Below, piece after piece: positions 41,863 to 50,961 of a DNA stretch of 64,000 nucleotides (the stretch's first letter is position 1; each line of letters starts with the position of its first letter). The notes beneath the pieces were generated by a model that was not told the origin of the DNA, made no database searches, and saw only the letters and a list, made by a program, of their open reading frames with translations. This DNA comes from Sycobia sp. Sy_11. Lineage: Eukaryota; Arthropoda; Insecta; Hymenoptera; Epichrysomallidae. The stretch spans positions 6,851,501-6,915,500 of the forward strand of contig JACCIC010000001.1 of assembly GCA_018907035.1 (NCBI GenBank), read 5' to 3'. A program made the translations under genes and the position numbers.

Positions 41863-44800
41863 GAGGGAGATAGAGCCACTTATTTCTAGCTCTCCGTCGC
41901 GAGACATGGGAGTAATTTAAATATTATCTCGAGAGTCGTACGTAACGCGGTGTTGTTAAGTTTAATTTAACGGGACAGCCAAGTGCTTTAATGTCTACTT
42001 GAAGTACAGAGTGTCATTTTTACTACTGAACATTTTCTGATTAAACAATTTGGATAAAGATAGGATTGCTTAACTATAGGTTCTTTTGTTTCTTTCAAAT
42101 ATAATTATTTTATTTTATGCAATTGCGATTAAGTTTAATTTTCCGAAATCCTAAAAATTTTATAGCTTTATTTCTTTAGTACTTTCAGACTAACAGTCAC
42201 AAATACTTTACGTAATCATAGAAATAATCAACTATTTATGTGGAATAATCCTGATGCTAAATTTCTCGAATCTTCGCACGTTTAAAGCTTTATTTGTTAT
42301 TACTCCGCACGAGAGGGTATTAATAAAATGAGATTCCGTTTTAACTGTGTTATTAACAAACATTTTACACCCTTATTTTGATAACCTTCAAAGAAACTTT
42401 TATTACCTGTAATATATTTTTCGATAATCATTTTGTAGTTTGTAATCATTTTTTCATCATTCAGAAGAAGTTTCATTAAATTAATTTTTGATCAAGTACT
42501 TCAGTCCTCTCAGCGATTGTCTTTAGACCTTCGTTACCACATCAAAATTTCCCCCTTCATATCTTTTTGAATTTACAGAATAAAAAGATCCGAGACACTT
42601 GGTGACACTTTTTCAGTCAAATACTGCTTCATAGACCGTAAATTGTGAGTCGAAGGGTAATTATCATCTATGAACGAACATTCTTGTTTACAGATCATGG
42701 AATAAAATTCTCTCCATGGAATTTCATCTTATTCCAGACATCTCACAAAGATGTTCAGTAATCTGACGTCGGTCTTCACGAAGTGAAGAGATTATGTTTA
42801 TTAGTTGCTTGACATTATATTTATTAGTTGCTTCACCCGTTGCTAAAATGGGCGGTCGGCGAGATGCATCGAGCGTTCAATGTATTTCAATTGAATTCCA
42901 TCGAATTCAATTAAAATACATTAAACGTTTTTAAATGTACAAACCAGTCGAGCATACGTGTTTCACATAAAGCATTATTTAGAGTAACTTTGCCGAGCAA
43001 GACGAGAATTTTTACCGTTATTTTCCAAAAGAAGAAACAAAATCTTCGCAGCCTGTACATTCGGCAGTTGGTCATTTCGAGATCTAGCCGAAATTGTAAA
43101 AGTTGTTTTAGCGAGAAAGTAATCCCGCGTAAGAATGGATTCGCTCGCAGCTAAACTTCACACATTGATTCATAGTCGCCGTTTAACATAACCCCACTGT
43201 ACAAATCGATCTGTTAGTTCACTCTTCTCCCATTAGATACTCCCGTTACTTTTAGGTGTATTTTAAATATTATTTTTCATAAAAACTCTTACTGGTCACC
43301 ATTAGATTTAAAGAATATTTAAAAGAATATTTAAAATCAATTGGTTATCCAACTTAAAGGTCTTTCATCGATGAATTATCCTGCAAGTATTTTTAAAGTA
43401 TTCTTAACTTCTTCTTTCAGTTAAGTAAAGTCCGAAAACGTATTGTTATTATTGTATCAGAAGCCACTTATTTCTAAGATACCTAAATTTTTTATAAATA
43501 TTATAACCCCAGCATAATTAATATCTATTATGATTAAAAATAGCATGTAAATGACAACAGATTTTCATTGCATCTTTCGACCACTCGTTTTCAGCTTTAC
43601 GCCCTGAGGAGGCTGATGCAGGGACCCGACAGTACGCCAAAGGCACCGCTCGGGAATAATTCGAGGCCTCTACAGGGACTTCATCATAGGACTATTCGGA
43701 CGAACATCGATTTTCGCAAGGTAAACTTAAGTACTCTAGCTTTCGTTCACGAAAAATTCTCGGGACTTCGTTTACATAAATAGTTGAAGAAAAAAGTTTA
43801 ATTGTAAAAGTTTTTACTAATTGAAAAAATATAATATTAGTAATACTTAATCATGACAGATATTTAAAGTGTACAGGGATTATGAACGGATTTTATTATT
43901 CAAATCAATGGCGAACCAAGTTCATTGTAAAATCCATTTAAATATTGATAAGTGCATAATTATTCATTCAAATTCACGACCTAAAATAAAGACAGACTTA
44001 TTTTGAATGCTACTGCTATCTAATGTGCCCCATTGTCAACGAATATCACGATACCACTTGAAAACGGTAGAACCAATCACCAAAATCTCCAAATGTATTA
44101 AAATTTACAGAACATTCAGCTAAATGCATGCAAACGCTCATCTGCAGATTTTTTAACGAATGGAAAATCACAAATTATTCTGAAATGAAATCTTTGTACT
44201 GTAAAAGCAATTGCTGACATCATTTGGTGGACGTACTCTGTATGAACGTTTGTACGTTACTCCGTATTGTACGTAACAATTGTGTTCCGGATCATACCCT
44301 CAGCACCGTCATTATAAAAGCAGAATTTCATGTACCCATAAAAAATTTTTCTCGAGGCCTCAATAATCAAAATTACAAAATACAAAATACAAATTGTTCT
44401 AATATTGTGCCTGGTGAGTACTTCTGCTGATTCTTCAGTGTTATTTTTTATCCAAAAAAAGTATTTTGCTTTTCTCAATTTTCCATCTAAAATATATTGC
44501 CATTTTATTCATTTTCATTAATGATATCAGCTTTATTATTATATTTGGCTTAAAATTCGTCAAATGAAATAACTTTAAATTACTTTGTTTAGATTTGTCA
44601 TAGAATAAAAATATTATGTTGAAGGAACAATGAACACTGAAAACATACAGCAGATATACCCTTCATGTAACTTGTATTCTGTAACTTTGGCTGCCTAGGC
44701 CTTTTCTATTTCAGTCACAATTCGGCTTCCTTACCTACATGTCCACGTCATAAGACGTTATTTCCCCGATATATTATGCACCTACCGACTTCACCACCCC

Positions 44801-46340
44801 TGCTCTCTCAACATCCTTTACATATTTATATGCGATACCTGATATACTGAAATATATACTGAAAATTCGCTTATTTAATAATCGTTGGGCATTTATATTG
44901 ATTACGCCATTACATTATTTTCAAGTAAAGTTTGTATTATAATCAAATTGACAAAAATTTAGTTTGAGAATGTCAATTTTTTTCATTACTGTAGTAAATT
45001 TCTATGATTCGAATCGGGATTTAAAAATAAACATTATATTTAACGTGTAAATTAAGGTTGTTATAATACAATTACATTTATAAAGTAAAAACAGCTTAAT
45101 CGACGATTATGACGAGTCATCATTTTATATATTTATTATACACCCACATTCCACAGGTTATAAATGTTATAGAATGTTAATATTTTTTCATAATTGAATT
45201 TAATAATTCTTCGCCAATCTCGACAAAATAGAAAGAAAAATTGTAGACATTATTAGAAACGACATTGGGCAACACTTCCCGGTGGAACTACAAGTATACT
45301 ATATACGGTCAATGTCTCCACCGGGAATTAGGATCTACTTATGCCCCTAGGAACGTAATAGTCCATGCTATAATTTTAGATTATACAGTCAAGAATCATA
45401 GATCTCAAAGTACTCGTATAAAATTGGATAAATCTATATAGTTGATATAAGTAATAATAAATTCTATGCATGCTTTATTCATGTCATGTTCACTCGAGTC
45501 AAAGCCTCAAGAGTGGATTACTATTTCAACCAACATTAAATTTTTAATATTATTTTTACCAGTATTCAAAGAATAAGGAATCAATTGTTTTCACATTTTT
45601 CTCAGAATATTTTTTTACTGAAGCTTAGTCAGGGCTCGTCATTGCGGGTCAGGATATAATATTCTTTCATTTTAATTGACTAATCTTTACATTTTATTGT
45701 TTTTCTTGCAGAACCTTTAAGTTTAATTGTTATTTATTATTGAGAAACCTACCTTATAGAAACATTCTTTAAGTTATGAAATAAGTGTAAAAAAAGGAAT
45801 CCCTTAAATTTCAAATTTATATTAAATATATCAAACTACGTCTTAACAACAATAATGATCTATTAAAAAATCTTTATGATTAACAGAACATCCTATATAT
45901 CATAAAAACTGCAATGTTTAAATTTCTGCTAATTAAATACTTGATACAAGTTAAAACACTCTCCTCCTCTCTTCCACGTTGATATAAGACTATAAATAAA
46001 CATTCCACTATAATTAAAAAACTTTCTTTATAAAAAGATTTCGCAATCCTTTATTTACTCGAGCGCATCTTCAGATTTCACGAGCTTCCAACGAACTTCC
46101 TTAAAAAAGCTTAAACGCATCTCCTTATTCTGTTTCAGCGGCCGGACGCCAAGTGCCCGACAATGGCGACGGATATGCGCTACAAAGGTAACCCAAGCCC
46201 TGCTCCACGATCCCCCAGCCCCTTGCTCCCTGACCTCTCCGCCCCTGCAAAGGCCTCCGATGAGAATTTAAACAGATGACTTCTTCTTTCCAGCCAACAC
46301 GTGGAGGGAAGACAACCCGGTGTCGCGCAACGTCATCTGA
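1076..46340 (+). CDS. Carbonic anhydrase-related protein, CA10/CA11-like (C-terminal 179 residues, six exons)
   Basis: Joined exons are 1076-1171, 18845-18911, 41479-41633, 43595-43720, 46139-46187 and 46294-46340, 540 nt including the stop and open throughout. The product aligns along its length with the C-terminal half of vertebrate CA10/CA11 and insect CARPA/CARPB. Landmarks are LLPDTNGYMTYEGS, CWETAVW, LNKPIYIT, LRRLMQ and RTNIDF. At the position of the third zinc-ligand histidine of active alpha-carbonic anhydrases (His119 in CA II) the frame encodes Gln, as in CA10. With that ligand absent the protein should not hydrate CO2. Family knowledge: CA10/CA11 are secreted glycoproteins that bind neurexins at synapses, so a neural extracellular role is inferred here. 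Vertebrate CA10 is about 328 residues, so roughly half, with the signal peptide, lies upstream of base 1. I am sure of the family, less sure which insect paralogue this is. Confidence 0.93.
1181..1246 (+). repeat. (TTA)n repeat
   Basis: An interrupted TTA/ATT trinucleotide tract begins ten bases after the exon A donor. Confidence 0.85.
2400..2760. other. GC-rich island
   Basis: CpG-rich block in AT-rich intron. Open frames through it are short and lack family likeness. A regulatory role is possible but not shown. Confidence 0.5.
4300..5130. other. CT/G-rich block
   Basis: CT tract at 4337-4362, another CT-rich stretch at 4630-4690, then a G-rich segment 4920-5130. No gene recognised. Confidence 0.4.
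6050..6680. other. GA-rich and GC-rich island
   Basis: GA tracts at 6051-6087 and 6519-6540 flank a GC-rich core with AACTTCCG at 6392 and 6660. Long frames on both strands are translations of the repeats. Confidence 0.5.
7080..7640. other. GC-rich island
   Basis: CpG-rich, G-run-containing block without convincing coding sequence. Confidence 0.5.
7934..7977. repeat. (AT)n microsatellite
   Basis: A 44-base perfect AT tract. Confidence 0.9.
8387..8444. repeat. (AT)n microsatellite
   Basis: A 58-base perfect AT tract. Confidence 0.9.
8781..8860 (+). repeat. Short tandem repeat with 25-base unit
   Basis: Units start at 8797 (TACTTGGTATGTAGTGCATG plus ATACA), 8822 (TACCCGGTCCATAGTGTAGG plus ATGCA) and 8847 (TACGCGGTGCGATG, partial). 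A shorter unit TACTCGGTATGATACC precedes at 8781. Confidence 0.6.
9578..9712 (+). mobile_element. LINE-like 3' tail, copy 1
   Basis: The segment has the order ATAGCCTATGT, TTTCAGAGCAATAGGTCCAGTAG, AACAAAAACA, CTTTATAAATTAGTA. This is the arrangement of the 3' end of a widespread arthropod LINE family whose tails read roughly 'tagcctatg ... caaaatcggtccagtagttt ... ctttataatattagta'. That likeness is from memory. A second copy lies 560 bases downstream. The 5' limit is uncertain. Confidence 0.5.
10138..10268 (+). mobile_element. LINE-like 3' tail, copy 2
   Basis: It shares ATAGCCTATGT, TTTCAGAGAAAT, GTAGTTTTTTT, AACAAAAACA and TCTTTATAAATTAGTA with the copy at 9578, in the same order and orientation. 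It is diverged in between, so both are old. Confidence 0.5.
10440..10471. repeat. (AT)n microsatellite
   Basis: A 32-base AT tract. Confidence 0.9.
10591..10623 (+). repeat. (CTG)11 trinucleotide repeat
   Basis: Eleven perfect CTG units within the intron. The poly-Ala/poly-Leu frames it creates are not genes. Confidence 0.9.
10769..10832. repeat. (AT)n microsatellite
   Basis: A 64-base AT tract with one C interruption. Confidence 0.9.
12000..12400. other. GC-rich island
   Basis: Sharp switch from AT-rich to CpG-rich sequence, ending in a T run of about 19 at 12384. Overlapping frames are unconvincing. Confidence 0.5.
14084..14117. repeat. (AT)n microsatellite
   Basis: AT tract within otherwise plain AT-rich intron. 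Confidence 0.85.
14483..14528. repeat. (CA)n(TA)n compound microsatellite
   Basis: CA units pass directly into TA units. Confidence 0.85.
14822..14850. repeat. (GA)n microsatellite
   Basis: A GA tract continues into a purine-rich stretch to about 14908. Confidence 0.85.
15546..15579. repeat. (CT)n microsatellite
   Basis: CT tract bordering the GC-rich island at 15.6 kb. Confidence 0.85.
15600..15960. other. GC-rich island
   Basis: CpG-rich with GCGCGCGAGCGCGC-like stretches. No gene recognised. Confidence 0.5.
17580..18780. promoter_or_regulatory. GA-repeat and GC-rich cluster just before exon B
   Basis: It contains GA tracts at 17628-17740 and 18006-18043, purine-rich runs to 18770, and AACTTCCG at 17580 and 18181 (another just upstream at 17488). 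(GA)n is the binding sequence of insect GAGA factor, so an intronic enhancer or internal promoter is possible. That is inference only. It ends about 70 bases before exon B. Confidence 0.35.
18845..18911 (+). CDS. CARP exon B
   Basis: The acceptor is a strong pyrimidine tract ending ctgttacag and the donor is CGCG|gtaagt. The exon is 67 nt, enters in phase 0 and leaves with one base over. It encodes LGDTPNPELRTITSVFNRVQ followed by FR, with a Gly codon split across the intron. The NPEL segment matches SNPFLNRML-type sequence of CA10. It is isolated by introns of 17.7 kb and 22.6 kb and lies just downstream of a GA-rich, GC-rich island. Confidence 0.88.
18930..19330. other. GC-rich stretch after exon B
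   Basis: A GT/GC alternating run at 18955-18985, then G-rich sequence. Frames read here are not protein-like. Confidence 0.45.
21800..22330. other. GC-rich island
   Basis: CpG-rich block with Ala/Arg-rich spurious frames on both strands. Confidence 0.5.
22391..22424 (+). mobile_element. Possible hAT-type transposon terminus
   Basis: CAGTGCCGGATTAAG followed by ACTAGCGTCCTAGACAA resembles the CAGTG-starting terminal repeats of some hAT elements as I recall them. I did not find the matching inverted terminus, so the call is weak. It lies about 450 bases beyond the 3' end of the minus-strand relic. Confidence 0.3.
22870..24120 (-). pseudogene. Patchy coding-like relic, family not recognised
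   Basis: Minus strand. Segment 24120-24007 encodes a stretch with TPELKLACDLPPGQQAKLY and VEDIKQMDARK. Segment 24008-23841, one frame off, includes LWKMIYWKLCPYSNFSDRA and HACRIKHYMAFYGKPIGRQ before a TGA. Segment 23169-22870 encodes KNYAVARTVKRNLDKK, then in-frame TAA, TGA and TAG, then IQRIAAMEKIEGDRRFLRKL and ALEEVSKHASAIMDLS to a final TAA. Composition is far more protein-like than nearby frames. Frameshift and stops mean it is not expressed as one protein. It may be a dead transposon, viral insert or retrocopy. I cannot name it. Confidence 0.4.
24880..25090. other. GC-rich island
   Basis: Short CpG-rich block. The minus-strand frame through it has no family likeness. Confidence 0.45.
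25937..26377 (-). mobile_element. Non-LTR retrotransposon (LINE) C-terminal relic
   Basis: One minus-strand frame reads through with a single internal TAA. It contains KPWFYGLQMEAI, INRYRANQYNLRSSLARINI and, after the stop, CSCSNEFQDLNLIVWQCKLY followed by KHRRKILVKEIRKH and a terminal stop. This layout is typical of the C-terminal end of insect non-LTR retrotransposon polyproteins, with a cysteine-rich CxC...C box after the polymerase part. The His usual in that box (NHI) is Leu here (NLI). An (AT)n tract cuts the element off 30 bases upstream, so reverse transcriptase and endonuclease are missing. It is dead. I assign it only loosely to the I/Jockey/Loa side of the LINEs. Confidence 0.72.
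26407..26449. repeat. (AT)n microsatellite
   Basis: It abuts and probably truncates the LINE relic that ends at 26377. Confidence 0.9.
26709..26737. repeat. (CA)n microsatellite
   Basis: CA tract followed by a short GA stretch. Confidence 0.85.
26930..28230. other. GA-repeat and GC-rich cluster
   Basis: Long GA tracts at 27059-27094, 27541-27561 and 27617-27674, further GA stretches to 27860, then a CpG-rich part with CGGAAGTT at 28197. The long Leu/Ser frames are repeat translations. It may be a GAGA-type regulatory cluster. Confidence 0.45.
28843..28892. repeat. (CT)n microsatellite
   Basis: About 25 perfect CT units. Confidence 0.9.
30340..30660. other. Moderately GC-rich stretch
   Basis: It carries two AACTTCCG octamers (30394 and 30469) 75 bases apart. 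No gene. Confidence 0.45.
33597..33634. repeat. (CA)n(CG)n compound tract
   Basis: Alternating pyrimidine-purine sequence, CA units followed by CG units, about 190 bases before the SINE. Confidence 0.85.
33809..33820. repeat. SINE target-site duplication, left copy
   Basis: ATAGAATATGAT directly precedes the T run of the SINE. The same bases recur directly after the SINE head at 34042. A further TT cannot be assigned because it merges with the tail. Confidence 0.88.
33821..34041 (-). mobile_element. tRNA-derived SINE, full length with poly(A) tail
   Basis: On the minus strand the element starts with a tRNA-like head. An A-box-like TGGCTCGATCGCTAGAGC lies at about 34013-34030 and a B-box-like GAGTTCAAATCCC at 33976-33988. 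A roughly 110-base unrelated body follows, then an uninterrupted A25 tail (plus-strand T run 33821-33845). The D arm pairs (GCTC/GAGC) but the anticodon stem does not, so this is a retroposon and not a working tRNA gene. Identical 12-14 base target-site duplications flank it. A-box and B-box would form the internal pol III promoter of such elements, and transposition would need a partner LINE. Confidence 0.88.
34042..34055. repeat. SINE target-site duplication, right copy
   Basis: ATAGAATATGATTT directly follows the SINE 5' end. Exact identity with the left copy indicates a fairly young insertion. Confidence 0.88.
34290..35930. other. GC-rich island with CT tracts
   Basis: CpG-rich from 34290, with CT tracts at 35254-35304 and 35497-35525, ending in a TA tract near 35950. 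Several 95-115 codon frames overlap on both strands, none with recognisable domains. Confidence 0.5.
36470..36518. repeat. (TA)n microsatellite
   Basis: A TA tract of about 49 bases. A second TA tract lies at 36644-36687. Confidence 0.9.
37440..38610. other. GC-rich island with CT and TA tracts
   Basis: Pyrimidine-rich and CpG-rich. CT tract at 38297-38339. A GT/GC alternating run lies at 38145-38190. Long frames are repeat-driven. Confidence 0.5.
38479..38524. repeat. (TA)n microsatellite
   Basis: TA tract at the 3' edge of a GC-rich island. Confidence 0.9.
41120..41400. other. GC-rich stretch before exon C
   Basis: It holds a GA tract at 41228-41250 and purine-rich sequence, 80-360 bases upstream of exon C. 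Confidence 0.45.
41479..41633 (+). CDS. CARP exon C
   Basis: The acceptor is ctgtctcactag and the donor is GAG|gtacgt. The 155-nt exon completes the split Gly codon and then encodes 51 residues, including LLPDTNGYMTYEGSTTHPGC and WETAVWLILNKPIYITAQE. This is the most conserved block seen here. The STTHPGCWE stretch aligns with the Thr199 loop (SLTTPPLLE) of CA II. Its Cys falls at CA II position 203, the position used for the disulfide in extracellular carbonic anhydrases. A (TA)n run begins only a few bases after the donor. Confidence 0.95.
41638..41656. repeat. (TA)n beside exon C donor
   Basis: TA units begin four to five bases after the exon C splice donor. Confidence 0.85.
41814..41859. 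repeat. (GA)n microsatellite
   Basis: GA tract 180 bases after exon C. Confidence 0.9.
42797..42833 (+). repeat. Direct repeat, 14 bases with 23-base period
   Basis: TTTATTAGTTGCTT occurs at 42797-42810 and 42820-42833. Confidence 0.75.
42874..42927. repeat. Near-perfect palindrome, 25-base arms
   Basis: Left arm 42874-42898 and right arm 42903-42927 are inverse complements with two mismatches around a 4-base spacer (CATC). The core is AATTGAATTC/GAATTCAATT. Confidence 0.85.
43595..43720 (+). CDS. CARP exon D
   Basis: The acceptor is actcgttttcag and the donor is AAG|gtaaac. It is 126 nt and phase 0 on both sides. It encodes 42 residues starting LYALRRLMQG and ending HRTIRTNIDFRK. It matches the CA10 segment that runs from LHSLRLLSQ to RCIRTNINF. 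The insertion-like PDSTPKAPLGNN stretch is where insect members differ in length from vertebrate ones. Confidence 0.94.
43721..46138 (+). other. Intron between exons D and E (2.4 kb)
   Basis: AT-rich, bounded by gtaaac and tttcag. The only structured element seen is an 11-bp inverted repeat at 45276-45327. Confidence 0.8.
45276..45327. repeat. Inverted repeat, 11-bp GC-rich arms
   Basis: TTCCCGGTGGA at 45276-45286 and TCCACCGGGAA at 45317-45327 are exact inverse complements around a 30-base loop, in AT-rich intron. Confidence 0.75.
46139..46187 (+). CDS. CARP exon E
   Basis: The acceptor is ttctgtttcag and the donor is AAAG|gtaacc. The exon has 49 nt and leaves one base for the next codon. 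It encodes RPDAKCPTMATDMRYK. The KCP motif lines up with the conserved C-terminal Cys-Pro of vertebrate CA10 (GKDCP). The frame stays open past the donor for 30 codons, which bears on a possible retained-intron isoform. Confidence 0.87.
46188..46293 (+). other. Short intron between exons E and F (106 nt)
   Basis: It starts gtaaccc and ends tttccag, and is far shorter than the other introns. Read through in frame it encodes a Pro/Ser-rich stretch to a TGA at 46277-46279. Confidence 0.8.
46294..46340 (+). CDS. CARP exon F, terminal coding exon and stop
   Basis: The acceptor is cttctttccag after a 106-nt intron. The first two bases complete an Ala codon, then NTWREDNPVSRNVI and TGA at 46338-46340 follow. 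The stop falls exactly in the frame set by all upstream exons. The Trp is compatible with the EWLLK-like end of vertebrate CA10, but this tail is divergent. Confidence 0.85.
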
Positions 46341-46486
46341 GCGCCCGGTCCGAGATCCCGCATCTAGCGCACCACCGCTGAACGGCCACAACGACAACGT
46401 GCCCTCCGAGCCGCCGAGGACGGGATCGGGGGAAAGCTGAGGGGTTACGCGTTTTCCCAAGGCAAGAGGTGAAAATGGGTTAGGGT

Positions 46487-46529
<43 letters not shown>
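46487..46529. repeat. (GA)n in the 3' UTR
   Basis: GA tract 147 bases past the stop, within the probable transcript. Confidence 0.85.
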
Positions 46530-46531
<2 letters not shown>

Positions 46532-47586
46532 ATATTTTCTATCGGAGGATTGAGCAATGAGAGGAATTCGACGAGTGCGTGAACGAGAAACGACGGATGA
46601 CAATGTTGTGTATCGCAATGGCGCTTCGCATTTTTTAAAATGAAACAGCAAAAGATGTAAAAAACAAAAACAAAAAAAAACAAAAAAACGAATAATTATT
46701 AAGTTCCTTTGAACATCGCACTGCATCGCGAAGCTTCAAGCGACTAAATTAACAGAAAGCAAATTTCATGTACACCGAGGACTCCATTGGAGACGTCTAA
46801 AATTATTAAAGTGACGAATGTTTAAGGATATGTACTTATATAATGTAACCTTGCGCAATACGTGGTTCTGTACAGAGGAAGAGAGATGCAGTTATATGTC
46901 AACTGCGACCGTAATTAATTTTTGAGTATACTCAGGAGAAAGACAGTGGTGTAACTTGACGATGTCATATCACAAACTAAATTTAACCTGAAAATAAATT
47001 CATTCATAAGGTCCACCGTTAAAATGACATGACTACTCAAGTAACATCTACTGGAGTTTGCAGTAAATGCAGTAGTTTCTTTTTCTGAATGTTACGTTTG
47101 TAGTCAGAAGACAGAATAAATGGAATACAAATTTGATTCAGGCTTAGAACGATCCTTTTAACTCGTTGAAAAACTTAGTTGTCAATGATTTTCTAACTGA
47201 GCTCGACGTTCCTTTTCGAAAAGTTGTATCTTTTTTAGATGATTCTCTTGATTTTGCGAAACTCGGAGTTAGTAGGAATAAGAATGAGAGGATTTCGCGG
47301 AAAAGTGAGCGAGTGTGATGTCGAAGAATTTTTTGCGCTAGCTTTAAGGAAGATTTTATGTATAATGTAGAGAAGGGGAAACGTTTTTGGGGTGGGTGGG
47401 GAGAGAATATAGCGTACAATAGTTTGATGAACGAAATAACCCTGCGCTTTTGTATATACCGTATTCTATAGGCATAAATCTAGAAAAATGTATAGAAGAA
47501 AACTAAAAGTGTACTGATGCAACAAAAAACAAATGATTTAACGAGAAAAAAAATAATAAGGATTGTGGTTCAAGAATAATGATAAT

Positions 47587-47592
47587 AATAAA
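47587..47592 (+). promoter_or_regulatory. Candidate poly(A) signal AATAAA
   Basis: A canonical hexamer lies about 1.25 kb past the stop and is followed within 15-50 bases by TTATATTGTAAATGTTTAC and a T-rich run that would serve as downstream element. Alternative hexamers at 46993-46998 and 47115-47120 would give shorter UTRs. Confidence 0.45.
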
Positions 47593-47620
47593 CATAATGT
47601 TATATTGTAAATGTTTACTT

Positions 47621-49143
47621 TTATTTTTTACATTCAATGTAACCTGCTTCTCCTCTATCGACACTGTGCTAATGTCAATTGTAACAGGTAAGAATATAAT
47701 TATGTAGATATATTATTATTTTTTAGATAATGTAGTCATTTTCAAAGTAAACCGATAAACCAATTTTTAAAACAGTAGGTCACGTAATTAAAAAGCCAGT
47801 AGGGTTACAGGAAGAGAAGTTTATCCTACTTGGTATTAAAGTATGGGCTGTAACCCCATGTACTATTACAATATTAAGTTGCTACTACTCTGCCTTCATC
47901 TCTGTTTTGATGTCATATCAAGATGCTTGAAGATTACTTTTATATATTCTAAAAGTATATTCTGATCCTAGGGTAGTATCCAATACACTTAATATCTATC
48001 ATCTATCTACCAATTAACAGTTTAACTTATGGCCATATGCTTTGAGATCCATAAGTATCTATGACTGCATATGGAAAAAGCGCTCTACAGACACATGCAA
48101 AAAAGGTAAGTCATTTTTTCAATCAATAATTGCAAAGTGCAATGGACGAAATTGAAGTTCATTGACAACTTTAACGATAATCAAGCCTGTAAGTGGAAAC
48201 ATTAACTCGATAAAAAGCGATTGAAAATCAAAGAGCTACATTATAGATTGCCTGTCCAAAAAATAATTAGCGTAAGCCATTCATTCCTGTAGTAGTTCCT
48301 TTTTTTCACTGTTTCTATAGAGTCAACCACATAGTTCAACTTGTGTCAATTGAAAATCAAAATTATCCAAAAAATATCAATAGCACGCCAATGTCTAATT
48401 TTCACTGGCCTTAGTATTTCAAGTAACTAAGAGTAAATAGGCTAACAAAGAATGGTGCAATTATGCGGATATCGTAACAGATATTGACGTTGGTCTGATT
48501 AAATTTGTATGATTATTTAGTTCCAGCTTTATCCTAATTAAAATAGAGAATAATTTTTAAAGAAAATAGTTTTCTCTCACGAATTTAACGATATTTTGCT
48601 AAAAATAATTTTTTGGTATTTTGGCAGCTAAATTGATAGCTTAGCCACCTTTTTTAGTAAATAGATATTAAATACAATGTCAATCATTCTCATAGATAAT
48701 AATTAAAAAGAATAATAAACAAATAAAATGAAAAGAGTTCAAAGTATATTCTTGGGTTTATATCATCATCAATTCTCTAATCTTCTAGCACTTTCCTGAT
48801 GTTTTCGCAAAAATTTAAAAAAAATACTTCCAGATACTTCCGTGTAAACGTTATTATTTACCTGAAAAATTAAATATTATGTTCAATGTTATCTATGCAA
48901 CCTTTGCGCTAAAATAAGTATTAAAATTAATATAATACATCTTAAATTTCGATGTAAACTAATCAATCGACTTTCAAATAAATCTTAAACTTAACGTTAT
49001 TTTATACCAAGAAAAAAAACACAAATAATGTTACAATTATGACATTACCCTAATTGTATTAAAATACTTAATCAGAAATTAGGTATATACATTTTATTTA
49101 TTTTATTTACCAATTTACATTTAGTTATTCATAAAGCACCCAT

Positions 49144-49183
<40 letters not shown>

Positions 49184-49489
49184 TATAAATCTCGCTGCCA
49201 ATTTTGTATCTTTAATTCACTTTAAAAGTAATTTTTTTTTAATTTTAACCTAAAAATCGCACCTTCGCCGCTCTACTGCAATCCTCATGAGCAACAATAT
49301 ATTCCTTACCTAGTACGAAAAAGCTTCTTTACGAAGCTGGTTTCAACCCTCGTTTCGAAAACGAAGCCTTTCCGTACCCAGTAAGAACTGTACTATTAAA
49401 ACACTTGAGTAATGTATAAAAGCAATAAAAAGGTTATCCAGTTTTTTTATATATATTTCATTCGAAAGGGCGCGAGAACTTTTAATTTG

Positions 49490-49490
<1 letters not shown>
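47621..49490. other. AT-rich sequence downstream of the gene
   Basis: No coding signal recognised. It contains the CA tract at 49145. Intergenic as far as can be seen. Confidence 0.55.
49145..49181. repeat. (CA)n microsatellite
   Basis: CA tract in the region downstream of the gene. Confidence 0.85.
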
Positions 49491-50430
<940 letters not shown>

Positions 50431-50909
50431 GTCGGTTCGGTTTTAACTCGATTCTTCGAGTAGAGAAGAAGAAACTCGTAATTCTATTTTATAAAATGCT
50501 TTGATATGTTTTTCAGATGCGCGATTTTCACCATTTTCGATTAATTGACGCTAGTTTTAGATCAAGATAATTTCAATATTGACGCATCATCTTAACTAAA
50601 GAGGCACATTAACGATTGACGGAATTTTTAAAAAAAATAACAACGCTAATGATTGATTGATAATATAACGATTGATTGATACATTGATAGGTGTAATTTA
50701 TATTTATTTATACGTTTGTAATAATAATAAAACCAACATTTCAAATACATTATTTTTAAATTACTAGCGATTCTGATTAAGGTATAAAATACAAATTTAT
50801 TCACTAAATTAATTATTTTATATTTCTTTATAGATTTAACCTAATTATTGAAATTATTGTTTTACATATATAAGAAGTCAATATTATTAATAGTATTTTG
50901 ATATACAAT

Positions 50910-50910
<1 letters not shown>

Positions 50911-50958
<48 letters not shown>
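50911..50958. repeat. (AT)n microsatellite
   Basis: AT tract of about 48 bases. Confidence 0.9.

Positions 50959-50961
<3 letters not shown>

Larger units (their letters stand above)
41634..43594 (+). other. Intron between exons C and D (2.0 kb)
   Basis: It begins gtacgt and runs straight into (TA)n at 41638-41656. A (GA)n tract lies at 41814-41859, a 23-base-spaced direct repeat at 42797-42833 and a near-perfect palindrome at 42874-42927. The rest is AT-rich. Confidence 0.8.
46341..47620 (+). other. 3' UTR of the CARP gene (extent inferred)
   Basis: Sequence after the stop has no competing long frame and holds a (GA)n tract at 46487-46529. AATAAA hexamers occur at 46993, 47115 and 47587. 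Which cleavage site is used cannot be told from sequence. I take the last because a T-rich, GT-containing stretch follows it. Confidence 0.5.
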
